Source: Weissella viridescens
GTDB taxonomy: Bacteria; Bacillota; Bacilli; Lactobacillales; Lactobacillaceae
Reading direction: 5' to 3'
DNA length: 64,000 nt
NCBI RefSeq assembly: GCF_001437355.1
Contig: NZ_JQBM01000004.1
Location: forward strand, 81,547 to 145,546
Made by a program: the position numbers and the translations under genes. The notes beneath the pieces are model-generated. The model saw nothing but the letters and a program-made list of their open reading frames with translations, made no database searches and was not told the origin of the DNA. Below, piece after piece: positions 1 through 8,321 of this stretch. Every line of letters starts with the position of its first letter. Positions within the stretch are counted from its first letter, which is position 1.

Positions 1-639
1 CACTTGAAATTGCTTATTTTTCCAAAAAAGATTCACATTAATCTTGTTATTGCCCCAATTAACTTTAATCGGCTTCACGTCCGCTGCAATCTGAGACTCA
101 TAAATTTGATGCCGTTTATCATCAGCAAAAAGAATCTCACCTTTTGCGTTTAGTGGAATTAGGATTCGATTAATATGCGCTTTAGAAGTTAGTCCAGTCT
201 TACTTTCAAAATCACGATCAACAATATCTCCAGTGACAACATCAGGATAAGCTAACATGACGTAATTTGGTTGCTTAAGCTTTTTAAGGTAGTCCTTTTC
301 AGAGTAAACTTTGCGTCGCGCTTCATAGAGTGGCCACGCATAGACTTTTTCCGAAATTTCATTCGTTGAACCCCGGTAATTCACAATCAGCTTTTGATCA
401 TCTTTTGTATTTAAAATAACTTTATCAGTATCATACAAGGCTTGGATTGGCTTATTGCCAACTAGTGTTTTAGCACTATCTTGTTTGTCCTGAAGACTAT
501 CAACCCGGCCCGGATTACTAACGTTATACCATAAGCTTAATGACAATATAATACTAATAATAATCAGCGCCGTCACAACAAAGCCAAGTCCAAAGCGGTG
601 AAAGAAAACTTTAAAACGTAACCATTCTTTTCTAATCAT
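1..639 (-). CDS. yycH: YycH/WalH regulatory protein (partial, C-terminus outside window)
   Basis: The minus-strand frame opens with ATG at 639 and runs off the left edge, giving about 213 residues. It starts MIRKEWLRFKVFF, followed by one membrane segment at about residues 17-36 and then an extracytoplasmic part. In Firmicutes YycH (WalH) sits in the membrane with YycI and restrains the WalK sensor kinase. The call rests on position directly after walK, the single N-terminal TM topology and overall composition. The start overlaps the walK stop: ATGATTAG holds both the start and the walK TAG, an 8-bp overlap that implies translational coupling. The remainder of the operon (yycI, yycJ) would lie to the left. 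Confidence 0.85.
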   Translation of the reverse strand, partial: MIRKEWLRFKVFFHRFGLGFVVTALIIISIILSLSLWYNVSNPGRVDSLQDKQDSAKTLVGNKPIQALYDTDKVILNTKDDQKLIVNYRGSTNEISEKVYAWPLYEARRKVYSEKDYLKKLKQPNYVMLAYPDVVTGDIVDRDFESKTGLTSKAHINRILIPLNAKGEILFADDKRHQIYESQIAADVKPIKVNWGNNKINVNLFWKNKQFQV

Positions 640-2509
640 CCCACACATCCTCATCATCTAATTCGTATGGTTCATATGGAAGGGCAATGAAGAAGGTTGA
701 TCCTTGTCCTTCTACCGATTCAACCCAAATGCGGCCGTCAAAACGCTCCACAATTTCCTTAGAAATCGCAAGTCCCAAACCGGAACCACCTTGTGCTCTT
801 GAACGCGCCTTATCCACACGGAAGAAACGATCAAAGACGTGGTTTACATCAGCGGCTGGAATTCCCAAACCTTGATCGGAAATACTCAAAACCACCTCTG
901 TTTGCTTATCATCCAGACGCGCCGTAATGACACCACCATCTGGTGAATACTTAATCGCATTATTCATCAGATTATCAATGACTTGCGTAAACTTCGACGT
1001 ATCTAGTTCTACCCAAATTTGACTCTGTGGAATTTCTCGGCGGATTGTATAGCGCTTTTTCGGTTCGTCATCATTGGCAATAATCATGTCGAAACGATCC
1101 AAAATATAATTGAACAATTCGGCAATATTAACATATTCGCTTTCAATCGCCATCGTGCCAGAATCCATGCGTGACAATTCCAATAGATCATTAATCATGC
1201 TAATCATGCGAGACGTTTCGTCCTGAATCACATTTAAGAAATTGCGTGCCAATTCTGGCTCGTCAATCGCGCCATCTTGCAAGGCATCAGCGTATGACTT
1301 AACAGAGGTTAATGGTGTTCGCAACTCATGCGAAACGTTTGACACGAACTGGCGACGCTCTGCATCGATACGATATTGTTCTGTAACGTCATGCAACACC
1401 ACAACAATTCCCGAGACGAATCCGGATGAACGTTGAATCAAACTGAAGTATGCTTGCAAAAACAATTCGTGATCAGGCGTACTGAAATCCAAAAAGAGTT
1501 CTTGTGATCCTTCTAATAGGTCACGTAACGTCTGTTGGCCACTAATATGTAAAACATCTAAGATTGATTTACCAATCGTGCTGTCCCCATCAGTTAAATC
1601 CAAATCACGTACAGCTGTTGAATTAATCATATTAATGTTACCGCGTCGATCTGTCGCAATAACGCCATCCGTCATATACTCCAACACTGAATCTAAACGT
1701 CGCTTTTCAAAATCAATCGAATTCGTTGTCTCTTCAATTCGTAATGCTAGAATATTAACGTTTTCTGCCAATTGACCAATTTCATCATTAGACTGGACTC
1801 GAATTTCACCCGTATAATCACCTTGCGCAATCCGGAGCGTTCGATCATTAATTTCCGTAATCGGCTTAGCCAAACTTTGCGAAATGATAATCGACATGAT
1901 TACCCCTAACAAAATCGCCAAAAAGGCCGCAGAAAAGAAAATCAGCGAAATATTATTCAAGCTTTTGTATGTTGGCTCCAAATTAGCCCGAACGACAACG
2001 ACGCCGACAATATGGTTATCTGTTGACCGCGCGTTCACGAGTGGTCGAATCACGACTTGGTAACGTTTGCCATCACTTTCTTCAATTGGGCTTTTGTTAA
2101 ACTTTGCACCTGAAAGCGCTGCTTTAACATTAGGATCGGTCGTTTTACGGTTAATACTATCTTGACCACTCACATCATTCGTTCCACGCACAATTCCATT
2201 TGCATCAACGACTGAAATTTCACTAATGGCTGGGTTGTTAATTGAATTGAGCACCTTATAAATTTCGGCATTAACATGATCGTAATCATCAGAACTAACC
2301 AATTGCTCTGTTAGTGTATCTGTTGCGTACGGCTTAAGCGTGATTTGGTTCTTAACTGAATCCAAACTTTCACGTTCAAGTTGCTTCACAAAAAACGCAC
2401 CAACAACCTCCAGCGTCACCAATAAAGTCAGCGTAAAAACCAAAGCCACTTTAAAATGAATTGACGAAAAGGCACTCCGTAATTTATGTTTTTTTGTCGT
2501 CTCATACAT
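632..2509 (-). CDS. walK: WalK (VicK/YycG) sensor histidine kinase
   Basis: Membrane sensor kinase of the essential WalRK system that adjusts peptidoglycan hydrolase and cell-wall genes. The 625 residues show an N-terminal TM segment, an extracytoplasmic sensor region, a second TM near residue 190, a HAMP linker, a PAS domain (about 280-380), the HisKA H-box FVSNVSHELRTPL with phosphoacceptor His394, and an HATPase domain with N box (NNAIKYS), DQGLGIP and GSGLGLAI. I chose ATG 2509 (MYETTKK) because AAGGAAG precedes it by 4 nt; the longer in-frame start at 2545 has no such site. It lies 82 bp after walR and overlaps yycH, so the three are one operon. Confidence 0.97.
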   Translation of the reverse strand: MYETTKKHKLRSAFSSIHFKVALVFTLTLLVTLEVVGAFFVKQLERESLDSVKNQITLKPYATDTLTEQLVSSDDYDHVNAEIYKVLNSINNPAISEISVVDANGIVRGTNDVSGQDSINRKTTDPNVKAALSGAKFNKSPIEESDGKRYQVVIRPLVNARSTDNHIVGVVVVRANLEPTYKSLNNISLIFFSAAFLAILLGVIMSIIISQSLAKPITEINDRTLRIAQGDYTGEIRVQSNDEIGQLAENVNILALRIEETTNSIDFEKRRLDSVLEYMTDGVIATDRRGNINMINSTAVRDLDLTDGDSTIGKSILDVLHISGQQTLRDLLEGSQELFLDFSTPDHELFLQAYFSLIQRSSGFVSGIVVVLHDVTEQYRIDAERRQFVSNVSHELRTPLTSVKSYADALQDGAIDEPELARNFLNVIQDETSRMISMINDLLELSRMDSGTMAIESEYVNIAELFNYILDRFDMIIANDDEPKKRYTIRREIPQSQIWVELDTSKFTQVIDNLMNNAIKYSPDGGVITARLDDKQTEVVLSISDQGLGIPAADVNHVFDRFFRVDKARSRAQGGSGLGLAISKEIVERFDGRIWVESVEGQGSTFFIALPYEPYELDDEDVWDD

Positions 2510-2591
2510 CTGGCTTCCTTTTTCTAAATTCCAAAAAAATAGCAAGTACCCTGTATTTTACACAAAGCACCCGCTACACATTATCTACTCT

Positions 2592-3302
2592 TTATGATTG
2601 GGCTTCTTCAGCTTGCTTCAAATAGTAACCAACACTACGCCGCGTCATCAAGATTTGTGGATGACTTGGTGTCTCTTCAATCTTTTCACGAATTCGTCGA
2701 ACCGTTACATCGACTGTACGTACATCACCAAAGTAATCATAACCCCAAACTGTCTGTAAGAGATCATCACGTGTCATAACTTGCCCAATATGCTTTGCCA
2801 AATGATAAAGTAGTTCGAATTCACGATGTGTTAATTCGATATCTTCTCCATCTTTAGAAACCATGTATGCATCCGGATGGATGACTAGCGGTCCAATTTT
2901 AATATCACTGCTGTCGCTTTCATCTACAGTCGTATTAGTTGGCGCTTGGCGACGCAGATTTGCTTTAACACGTGCCAAAAGCTCACGATTAGAAAAAGGC
3001 TTTGTGACATAATCATCAGCACCCATCTCAAGGCCTAATACCTTATCAATTTCTGAATCTTTGGCTGTCACCATGATGACTGGCGTCTGTGACTTCGTCC
3101 GAATTTGGCGTAGGACTTCAGTCCCTTCAACTTCAGGCAACATTTGGTCAAGCAAAACTAAATCTGGTTCTTCCTCGTCAAACTTATCCAATGCCTCTTG
3201 GCCATCCATGGCCGTTACGACATCGTACCCATCCTTAGTCAAATTGAACTTGATAATATCTGAGATTGGCTTTTCATCATCTACTACTAAAATTTTTGTC
3301 AT
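2592..3302 (-). CDS. walR: WalR (VicR/YycF) response regulator
   Basis: OmpR/PhoB-family response regulator, partner of WalK. The 236 residues carry a receiver domain with acidic pocket DDE near the N-terminus, phosphoacceptor Asp52 in LVLLDQMLP, the conserved Thr (VMVTAKD) and Lys (YVTKPF), then a winged-helix DNA-binding domain ([24 protein letters not shown]). ATG 3302 ([10 protein letters not shown]) is preceded by AGGGGGG at proper spacing; upstream in-frame codons are probably leader. It is the first gene of the walRK-yycH operon. Identity is very secure because the family is highly conserved. Confidence 0.97.
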   Translation of the reverse strand: MTKILVVDDEKPISDIIKFNLTKDGYDVVTAMDGQEALDKFDEEEPDLVLLDQMLPEVEGTEVLRQIRTKSQTPVIMVTAKDSEIDKVLGLEMGADDYVTKPFSNRELLARVKANLRRQAPTNTTVDESDSSDIKIGPLVIHPDAYMVSKDGEDIELTHREFELLYHLAKHIGQVMTRDDLLQTVWGYDYFGDVRTVDVTVRRIREKIEETPSHPQILMTRRSVGYYLKQAEEAQS

Positions 3303-3480
3303 TTTTAATTCCCCCCTGTAAGGTGGTTTCATTGTGTTCGTGAATCCTTTTATTCCTTGCACAAATTCACATATCACTTAAGTACTAGTTTAACAAATAT
3401 CACACCATTTTGCCACTCTCGCAACACCATCGTTGCATTAGTTAATGCAAACATTCACAAAAATAAATTTCAAAAAAGGC
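3303..3480. other. Intergenic region upstream of walR with an 18-bp palindrome
   Basis: This separates walR from the rightward tRNA-Lys array. It contains the perfect-arm palindrome TTGCATTAGTTAATGCAA at 3433-3450. The likely walR promoter is downstream of it on the minus strand (TTGCGA, 17 nt, GATATT is a weak candidate), so the palindrome would lie upstream of the -35 of walR. No WalR-type direct repeat is obvious. Confidence 0.4.
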
Positions 3481-3509
3481 TTGCATTCATTTTTATGAGA
3501 TGGTATATT
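3481..3509 (+). promoter_or_regulatory. Promoter of tRNA-Lys copy 1
   Basis: TTGCAT (3481-3486), a 17-bp spacer and TATATT (3504-3509) lie 35 bp before the tRNA. The spacer differs from that of the other three copies, marking this as the oldest or founding unit. Confidence 0.75.
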
Positions 3510-3543
3510 ATTATCTGTTGTTGAGATAGCAACGAAACGTTTT

Positions 3544-3616
3544 GGACAAGTAGCTCAGTTGGTAGAGCAACGGACTCTTAATCCGTGGGTCAAGGGTTCG
3601 AGCCCCTTCTTGTCCA
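3544..3616 (+). tRNA. tRNA-Lys(CUU) copy 1
   Basis: A complete 73-nt cloverleaf: acceptor stem GGACAAG paired with CTTGTCC, discriminator A, D-arm GCTCAGTTGGTAGAGC, anticodon loop CTCTTAA giving anticodon CUU (reads AAG), and TTCGAGC T-loop. The CCA end is not encoded. Confidence 0.97.
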
Positions 3617-3621
3617 CTACT

Positions 3622-3651
3622 AAACCTGACTTTCACGAGTCAGGTTTTTTT
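3622..3651 (+). terminator. Intrinsic terminator of tRNA-Lys copy 1
   Basis: Stem CCTGACT/AGTCAGG (extended by AAA/TTT) with loop TTCACG, followed by a T-run. Confidence 0.9.
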
Positions 3652-3695
3652 ATAACTTTTTTTCAAGAAAGATAAAAACTTTTTTCAAAAAAAGC

Positions 3696-3724
3696 TTGCA
3701 TGATCCATGAGTAGATGGTATATT
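3696..3724 (+). promoter_or_regulatory. Promoter of tRNA-Lys copy 2
   Basis: TTGCAT (3696-3701), 17-bp spacer, TATATT (3719-3724). The sequence is identical to the promoters of copies 3 and 4. Confidence 0.75.
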
Positions 3725-3758
3725 TATATATGTTGTTGCGATGACAACGAAACGTTTT

Positions 3759-3831
3759 GGACAAGTAGCTCAGTTGGTAGAGCAACGGACTCTTAATCCG
3801 TGGGTCAAGGGTTCGAGCCCCTTCTTGTCCA
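3759..3831 (+). tRNA. tRNA-Lys(CUU) copy 2
   Basis: Same 73-nt sequence as copy 1, exactly 215 bp downstream. Its own terminator (CCTGACT/AGTCAGG) follows at 3837-3866. Confidence 0.97.
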
Positions 3832-3836
3832 CTACT

Positions 3837-3866
3837 AAACCTGACTTTCACGAGTCAGGTTTTTTT
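3837..3866 (+). terminator. Intrinsic terminator of tRNA-Lys copy 2
   Basis: Same hairpin and T-run as after copy 1. Confidence 0.9.
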
Positions 3867-3910
3867 ATAACTTTTTTTCAAGAAAGATAAAAACTTTTTT
3901 CAAAAAAAGC

Positions 3911-3939
3911 TTGCATGATCCATGAGTAGATGGTATATT
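3911..3939 (+). promoter_or_regulatory. Promoter of tRNA-Lys copy 3
   Basis: TTGCAT, 17-bp spacer, TATATT; identical to the copy 2 promoter, 215 bp further on. Confidence 0.75.
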
Positions 3940-3973
3940 TATATATGTTGTTGCGATGACAACGAAACGTTTT

Positions 3974-4046
3974 GGACAAGTAGCTCAGTTGGTAGAGCAA
4001 CGGACTCTTAATCCGTGGGTCAAGGGTTCGAGCCCCTTCTTGTCCA
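3974..4046 (+). tRNA. tRNA-Lys(CUU) copy 3
   Basis: Identical 73-nt tRNA, again shifted by 215 bp, with anticodon CUU. Confidence 0.97.
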
Positions 4047-4051
4047 CTACT

Positions 4052-4081
4052 AAACCTGACTTTCACGAGTCAGGTTTTTTT
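4052..4081 (+). terminator. Intrinsic terminator of tRNA-Lys copy 3
   Basis: Same CCTGACT/AGTCAGG hairpin and T-run. Confidence 0.9.
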
Positions 4082-4125
4082 ATAACTTTTTTTCAAGAAA
4101 GATAAAAACTTTTTTCAAAAAAAGC

Positions 4126-4154
4126 TTGCATGATCCATGAGTAGATGGTATATT
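4126..4154 (+). promoter_or_regulatory. Promoter of tRNA-Lys copy 4
   Basis: TTGCAT, 17-bp spacer, TATATT; identical to the promoters of copies 2 and 3. Confidence 0.75.
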
Positions 4155-4188
4155 TATATATGTTGTTGCGATGACAACGAAACGTTTT

Positions 4189-4261
4189 GGACAAGTAGCT
4201 CAGTTGGTAGAGCAACGGACTCTTAATCCGTGGGTCAAGGGTTCGAGCCCCTTCTTGTCCA
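4189..4261 (+). tRNA. tRNA-Lys(CUU) copy 4
   Basis: Identical 73-nt tRNA. The flank after it diverges (ACTCCTGAAC instead of ACTACTAAAC), marking the right boundary of the repeat array. Confidence 0.97.
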
Positions 4262-4266
4262 CTCCT

Positions 4267-4296
4267 GAACCTGACTTTTACGAGTCAGGTTTTTTT
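4267..4296 (+). terminator. Intrinsic terminator of tRNA-Lys copy 4
   Basis: CCTGACT/AGTCAGG stem with loop TTTACG (one base different from copies 1-3) and a T-run. Confidence 0.9.
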
Positions 4297-4330
4297 GTAT
4301 CCTCATTTCTAATCCTTGCATAACAGCAAC

Positions 4331-4364
4331 AAAAAAGCGAGCAACCGAAGTTGCTCGCTTTTTT
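4331..4364. terminator. Bidirectional terminator, end of rpsR operon
   Basis: GCGAGCAAC, loop CGAA, GTTGCTCGC, with an A-run on the left and a T-run on the right. It lies just after the rpsR stop and would also back up the tRNA array from the other side. Confidence 0.9.
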
Positions 4365-4369
4365 ATATC

Positions 4370-4615
4370 TTAGTCTTCTGCAACGAAAGGCAAAAGTCCC
4401 ATGATACGTGCACGCTTGATAGCAGTAGTTACCTTGCGTTGGTTCTTAGCAGAAGTTCCAGTTACACGACGAGGCAAAATCTTACCACGTTCTGAAATGA
4501 AACGTTCCAATAATTCTGTGTTCTTGTAATCCACATATTCGATGTGGTTGGCTGCGATAAAGTCAACCTTACGACGGCGACGAGGTCCGCCACCACGACG
4601 TTGTTGTTGTGCCAT
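4370..4615 (-). CDS. rpsR: 30S ribosomal protein S18
   Basis: 81 residues, normal for S18, with the conserved basic N-terminus ([12 protein letters not shown]) and core (IDYKN-like [35 protein letters not shown]). S18 binds the small-subunit platform as a pair with S6. AGGAGG precedes the ATG. It is the last gene of the rpsF-ssb-rpsR operon, an arrangement conserved in Firmicutes, and is followed directly by a strong terminator. Confidence 0.98.
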   Translation of the reverse strand: MAQQQRRGGGPRRRRKVDFIAANHIEYVDYKNTELLERFISERGKILPRRVTGTSAKNQRKVTTAIKRARIMGLLPFVAED

Positions 4616-4664
4616 GATTAAATTCCTCCTAAATAGACTTTGTCAAAAGACAAATTAAACTAAC

Positions 4665-5237
4665 TTAGAATGGTAAGTCATCGTCAGAGATATCGACTTC
4701 TTGACCACCCGCAAACGGATCACTATTATTTGGTGTCGTTGCGTTATTTGTAGTATTCGAAGCATTAAACACCTGACCATCTGACGAGTTGCCAAATGGG
4801 CTTGGTGTTTGTGCAGTATTTTGTGCACCACCCTGGAAACCTTGATTAGCATTATTTTGCCCACCAAAATTACCATTGTTCGTTGCGCCAGCAGCGCTAC
4901 GACGTTGTTCACTCTCAGCACGACTCTCCAACAATGAGAAGTTATCTACGACAACTTCCGTGACATAGACACGTTGTCCTTGTTGATTTTCGTAATTACG
5001 CGTTTGTAAACGACCTTCTACTGCAACTAATGAACCTTTTGAAGTAAAGTTCGAGAAGTTTTCAGCAGATTTACGCCAAATCACACAATTAATAAAATCA
5101 GTTTCGCGTTCACCACTGGCATTTGTAAACTGACGGTTAACCGCCAAAGTAAATGAGCCAACAGCTGTGCCAGATGTCGTATAACGTAATTCAACATCAC
5201 GCGTAAGACGTCCCACTAAAACAACACGATTGATCAT
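4665..5237 (-). CDS. ssb: Single-stranded DNA-binding protein
   Basis: 190 residues. The N-terminal OB-fold ([20 protein letters not shown], then [43 protein letters not shown]) spans about 1-110. A Gln/Asn/Gly-rich flexible linker and the acidic tip DISDDDLPF follow; that tip is the docking site for RecG, PriA, RecO and other partners. It lies between rpsF and rpsR in the standard order, so the replication protein is co-expressed with two ribosomal proteins. Confidence 0.97.
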   Translation of the reverse strand: MINRVVLVGRLTRDVELRYTTSGTAVGSFTLAVNRQFTNASGERETDFINCVIWRKSAENFSNFTSKGSLVAVEGRLQTRNYENQQGQRVYVTEVVVDNFSLLESRAESEQRRSAAGATNNGNFGGQNNANQGFQGGAQNTAQTPSPFGNSSDGQVFNASNTTNNATTPNNSDPFAGGQEVDISDDDLPF

Positions 5238-5305
5238 TGGAGAATCCCCTTCCTGATTTAAACTTAATCTAAGTTAGATGAAATTGTTAACTGAACTATG
5301 TTCAA

Positions 5306-5602
5306 TTAACCAGCGATGTCATCGCGCTTAACGATCATGTGACGCAAGATATCTTGTGAGATCTTAGCCAAACGATCAAATTCGTTAAGTGCAGCTGAAT
5401 CATCAGCTGTGAAGTTTACGATATGGTAAGTACCTTCACGGTAACCTTCAATTTCGTATGCGAAACGGCGTGATGACCAATCTTTTGATTCAATCACAGT
5501 TGCTCCGTTGTCAGACAAGATCTTGTCGAAACGTTCAACCAATGCCTTCTTTGCATCCGCATCCATGTCTGGACGGATGATGTACGTTAATTCGTATGCC
5601 AT
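5306..5602 (-). CDS. rpsF: 30S ribosomal protein S6
   Basis: 98 residues, typical for S6: [19 protein letters not shown], the [19 protein letters not shown] strand pair, and RHMIVKRDD near the end. ATG 5602 follows AAGGAGG by 8 nt; a 21-residue upstream extension is in frame but has no good ribosome site. First gene of the rpsF-ssb-rpsR operon, with its promoter at 5684-5712. Confidence 0.97.
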   Translation of the reverse strand: MAYELTYIIRPDMDADAKKALVERFDKILSDNGATVIESKDWSSRRFAYEIEGYREGTYHIVNFTADDSAALNEFDRLAKISQDILRHMIVKRDDIAG

Positions 5603-5651
5603 TATATTTTCCTCCTTATGGTCTATGGCTGGTATCTCCAGCAAGGAGTCT

Positions 5652-5667
5652 CGATGAAAATTCATCG
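5652..5667 (-). promoter_or_regulatory. 16-bp palindrome (hairpin) in the rpsF leader
   Basis: CGATGAAAATTCATCG is a perfect palindrome in the 5' untranslated leader, between the promoter and the rpsF start. S6:S18 autoregulatory leaders are known in this operon in many bacteria, but I do not see their conserved CCG bulge clearly, so the assignment is tentative. Confidence 0.35.
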
Positions 5668-5683
5668 TTACTCACAAAAACTA

Positions 5684-5712
5684 ATTCTACACACTCTAAC
5701 CCAATAGTGCAA
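5684..5712 (-). promoter_or_regulatory. Promoter of rpsF-ssb-rpsR
   Basis: On the minus strand: TTGCAC (5712-5707), exactly 17 bp, TAGAAT (5689-5684), about 80 bp before the rpsF start. Confidence 0.75.
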
Positions 5713-5734
5713 GTTTTTTTATGTTACGAAACCA

Positions 5735-5760
5735 TTAAAAAAGCCCGCACATGGCGGGCA
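5735..5760 (-). terminator. Terminator of prs
   Basis: GCCCGC(CAT/ATG)GCGGGC-type stem followed on the minus strand by TTTTTT, immediately after the prs stop. Confidence 0.88.
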
Positions 5761-5766
5761 TTTTAA

Positions 5767-6753
5767 TTATTTTTGTTCGCGGTGAAACCGTGTATCAAAC
5801 AACGGAGAAACTGCCTTATTTTCATTGATTCGTGTAATTGCTTCACCAATCAAATCAGCAGTCGTCACTTGAACTAACTTATCAAACTTCTTTTCTTCAG
5901 GAAGGGCAATTGAATCCGTAACAATGACCTTTTTAAAGACAGAATTTTGTAGATTTTCAGGCGCATTACCAGAGAAGACAGCGTGGCTCGCCACAACGTA
6001 AACTTCTTCAGCCCCTTCATTAATCAACTTTTGCGCACCTTGTGAAATTGTACCACCAGTATCGATCATGTCATCAATCATGATCGCGCGCTTACCCTTG
6101 ACGTTTCCAATGATGTTCATAATCTTAGCCACGTTGGCCTTTGGACGACGCTTATCAATAATCGCAATTGGTTCTTCAGAACCTAGCATTTCAGCTAACT
6201 TACGCGCACGTGTAACACCACCGTGATCGGGTGAAACAACAACAGTATTGTCATCCACAATGCCTTCAGTAAGTAGGTAGTCAGCCAACAAAGGCGCACC
6301 CATTAGGTGATCAACAGGAATGTCGAAGAATCCTTGAATTTGAGCAGCATGCAAATCCATAGCTAGAACACGTGTTGCGCCAGCCATCTCAAGCATATTA
6401 GCTACCAATTTCGCGGTAATTGGTTCGCGAGAACGGGCCTTACGGTCTTGACGGGCATACCCGTAATAAGGCATAACCACGTTGATTGACTTGGCACTAG
6501 CTCGGCGAAGCGCATCGATGGTGATTAGCAGTTCCATCAAGTTATCATTTACTGGTGCAGACGTTGATTGAATAATGTAGACATTATCCCCACGGACTGA
6601 CTCTTCAATGTTCACTTGAATTTCATTATCACTAAAGCGCGCAAGATTAATCGCTGATAATTCAACACCAATCGAAGCCGCAATTTTTTCTGCTAAAGGG
6701 TGATTACTACTCAACGAAAAAATTTTTAAATGTGCATCCCCATAGGTCGCCAT
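5767..6753 (-). CDS. prs: Ribose-phosphate pyrophosphokinase (PRPP synthetase)
   Basis: Makes PRPP from ribose-5-phosphate and ATP for purine, pyrimidine, His and Trp synthesis. At 328 residues the length is slightly above the usual 315-320. Seen motifs: [20 protein letters not shown] near the N-terminus, [11 protein letters not shown] (ATP-binding flexible region), [15 protein letters not shown], and the PRPP/ribose-phosphate loop [19 protein letters not shown] precedes the ATG. It follows glmU in a purR-glmU-prs gene order and has its own promoter at 6810-6838. Its product is also the coregulator sensed by PurR encoded two genes upstream. Confidence 0.97.
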   Translation of the reverse strand: MATYGDAHLKIFSLSSNHPLAEKIAASIGVELSAINLARFSDNEIQVNIEESVRGDNVYIIQSTSAPVNDNLMELLITIDALRRASAKSINVVMPYYGYARQDRKARSREPITAKLVANMLEMAGATRVLAMDLHAAQIQGFFDIPVDHLMGAPLLADYLLTEGIVDDNTVVVSPDHGGVTRARKLAEMLGSEEPIAIIDKRRPKANVAKIMNIIGNVKGKRAIMIDDMIDTGGTISQGAQKLINEGAEEVYVVASHAVFSGNAPENLQNSVFKKVIVTDSIALPEEKKFDKLVQVTTADLIGEAITRINENKAVSPLFDTRFHREQK

Positions 6754-6809
6754 TCGAATCCTCCATTTTATATCTAAGTGATTTATTTGTGCTCACAATG
6801 TTACATTCA

Positions 6810-6838
6810 ATTCTACCTTCTCAACCACTTTAATTCAA
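6810..6838 (-). promoter_or_regulatory. Promoter of prs
   Basis: Minus strand TTGAAT (6838-6833), 17 bp, TAGAAT (6815-6810), within the 144-bp glmU-prs gap. Confidence 0.6.
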
Positions 6839-6897
6839 CGGGTGTTATACGTGAGTCATCAAAATGAAATATTTTAATAACCCGATGCGTGAATCGG

Positions 6898-8286
6898 CTA
6901 ATCTTGTTGACCGAACTTTTCGAACAAAGCCGTTCGCTTCCAAAAATCTGGTTTAACCGTTTGACGAGAACGCGCAATGCCCATGGCATGGTCTGGAATA
7001 TCATCTGTAATTGTTGAACCAGCTGCAGTTAGCGCTTCTTTACCAATCGTTACTGGTGCAATAATCTTTGTGTTTGATCCAATAAAACTACGATCACCAA
7101 TCGTTGTATGGTACTTATGTTTACCATCGTAATTCACAAAAATTGTTCCAGCGCCGATATTAACATCTTCACCAACTGTGGCATCACCAAGATATGAAAG
7201 GTGGCCCATCTTTGAACCCTTACCTAATTGTGCATTCTTAACTTCAACGAAGTTTCCAGCATGTGCCTTTTCGGCTAAGTCAGCCTTAGGACGCAAGTGT
7301 GCAAACGGACCAATTGTGGCCGCCTTACCGACGTGTGCTTCTTCCAAATGACTAGCGTCAATTTGGGCATCGTCTTCCACATCACTATCGCGAATTTGTG
7401 TTCCAGAAGTTAAATAGACCCGTGAACCAATCGTTGTTTTTCCCTTTAAAACAACATTAGGTTCAATCACTGTATCAGGACCAATTTTAACATCAACATC
7501 AATATAAGTTGTGGCTGGGTCAATCAACGTTACCCCAGCGCGCATATGCGCTTCATTTGTACGGTCACGCAAAACCTTGTTCGCCTTAGCTAACGCAACG
7601 CGATCATTAACACCCATTGATTCATCAAAATCATCCATAATGTAGGCCCCTACGGTGTATCCTTCATTACGTAAAATCTCAAGTGTATCAGGCAAATAAT
7701 ATTCACCCTGTGCGTTATCGTTTGTTACTTCATGTAGGCTCTTAAACAATAATTTATTATCAAAAACGTAAACACCGGTATTGATTTCATGAATTGCCGC
7801 TTCCTCAGGAGTTGCATCCTTTTGTTCCACAATCCGTACAACGTTTCCTTGTTCATCACGGACAATGCGTCCATACCCTGTTGGGTCAGGAGCTTGGGCT
7901 GTTAAAACAGTCACGGCATTTCCTGATTGTGCATGAAAATCAAATAAACGGTTTAATGTATCAACTGTAAAAAGAGGCGCATCCCCAGAGGCAATTAAAG
8001 TCATTCCTGATAAATCATCCAGTTCTGGCTCCGCCATTAAAATGGCATGCCCCGTACCAAGTTGTTCCTTTTGTTCCACAACCGCACTACGATCACCGAT
8101 TGTTTGGCGCACCTGATCACCACCATGACCAACAATGGTCACGATTTTCTTCGGATTCAAAGCCTCTGATGCATCAAGCACCATTTCAACCATAGCCTTA
8201 CCCCCAACTTGGTGTAAAACCTTTGGCATATCAGACTTCATGCGGGTTCCTTTTCCAGCAGCTAAAATTACAATATATCGATCCAT
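6898..8286 (-). CDS. glmU: Bifunctional GlmU (GlcN-1-P acetyltransferase / UDP-GlcNAc pyrophosphorylase)
   Basis: Makes UDP-GlcNAc for peptidoglycan and other envelope polymers. 462 residues, close to the usual 455-460. The N-terminal nucleotidyltransferase has the signature VILAAGKGTRMKSDMPKVLH and the GTGHA substrate loop (EQLGTGHAILMA). The C-terminal half is a left-handed beta helix of hexapeptide repeats (IGPDTVIEPNVVLKGKTTIGS and onward) with the acetyltransferase region KADLAEKAHAGNFVEVKNA. GAGGTGA precedes the start by 7 nt. It lies 35 bp downstream of purR. Confidence 0.97.
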   Translation of the reverse strand: MDRYIVILAAGKGTRMKSDMPKVLHQVGGKAMVEMVLDASEALNPKKIVTIVGHGGDQVRQTIGDRSAVVEQKEQLGTGHAILMAEPELDDLSGMTLIASGDAPLFTVDTLNRLFDFHAQSGNAVTVLTAQAPDPTGYGRIVRDEQGNVVRIVEQKDATPEEAAIHEINTGVYVFDNKLLFKSLHEVTNDNAQGEYYLPDTLEILRNEGYTVGAYIMDDFDESMGVNDRVALAKANKVLRDRTNEAHMRAGVTLIDPATTYIDVDVKIGPDTVIEPNVVLKGKTTIGSRVYLTSGTQIRDSDVEDDAQIDASHLEEAHVGKAATIGPFAHLRPKADLAEKAHAGNFVEVKNAQLGKGSKMGHLSYLGDATVGEDVNIGAGTIFVNYDGKHKYHTTIGDRSFIGSNTKIIAPVTIGKEALTAAGSTITDDIPDHAMGIARSRQTVKPDFWKRTALFEKFGQQD

Positions 8287-8321
8287 TTTATAATCACCTC
8301 AATCTACGTTTTCACTATCGC

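Larger units (their letters stand above)
3544..4261 (+). repeat. Tandem 215-bp repeat carrying tRNA-Lys genes
   Basis: tRNA starts at 3544, 3759, 3974 and 4189 are spaced exactly 215 bp. The interval between copies 1 and 2 is repeated without visible change between copies 2-3 and 3-4, including terminator, promoter and leader. Only the sequence before copy 1 and after copy 4 differs. This implies recent unequal recombination and carries a risk of assembly copy-number error. Confidence 0.9.

Noticed and set aside
3663..4066. Two identical 62-residue minus-strand frames reading GQEGARTLDPRIKSPLLYQLSY
   Set aside because: They are antisense to the tRNA-Lys genes; this string is a well-known false protein produced by tRNA complements, and they repeat only because the cassette repeats.
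3544..4261. CRISPR array
   Set aside because: The regular repeat is a tRNA cassette of 215 bp without spacers; no cas genes are present.
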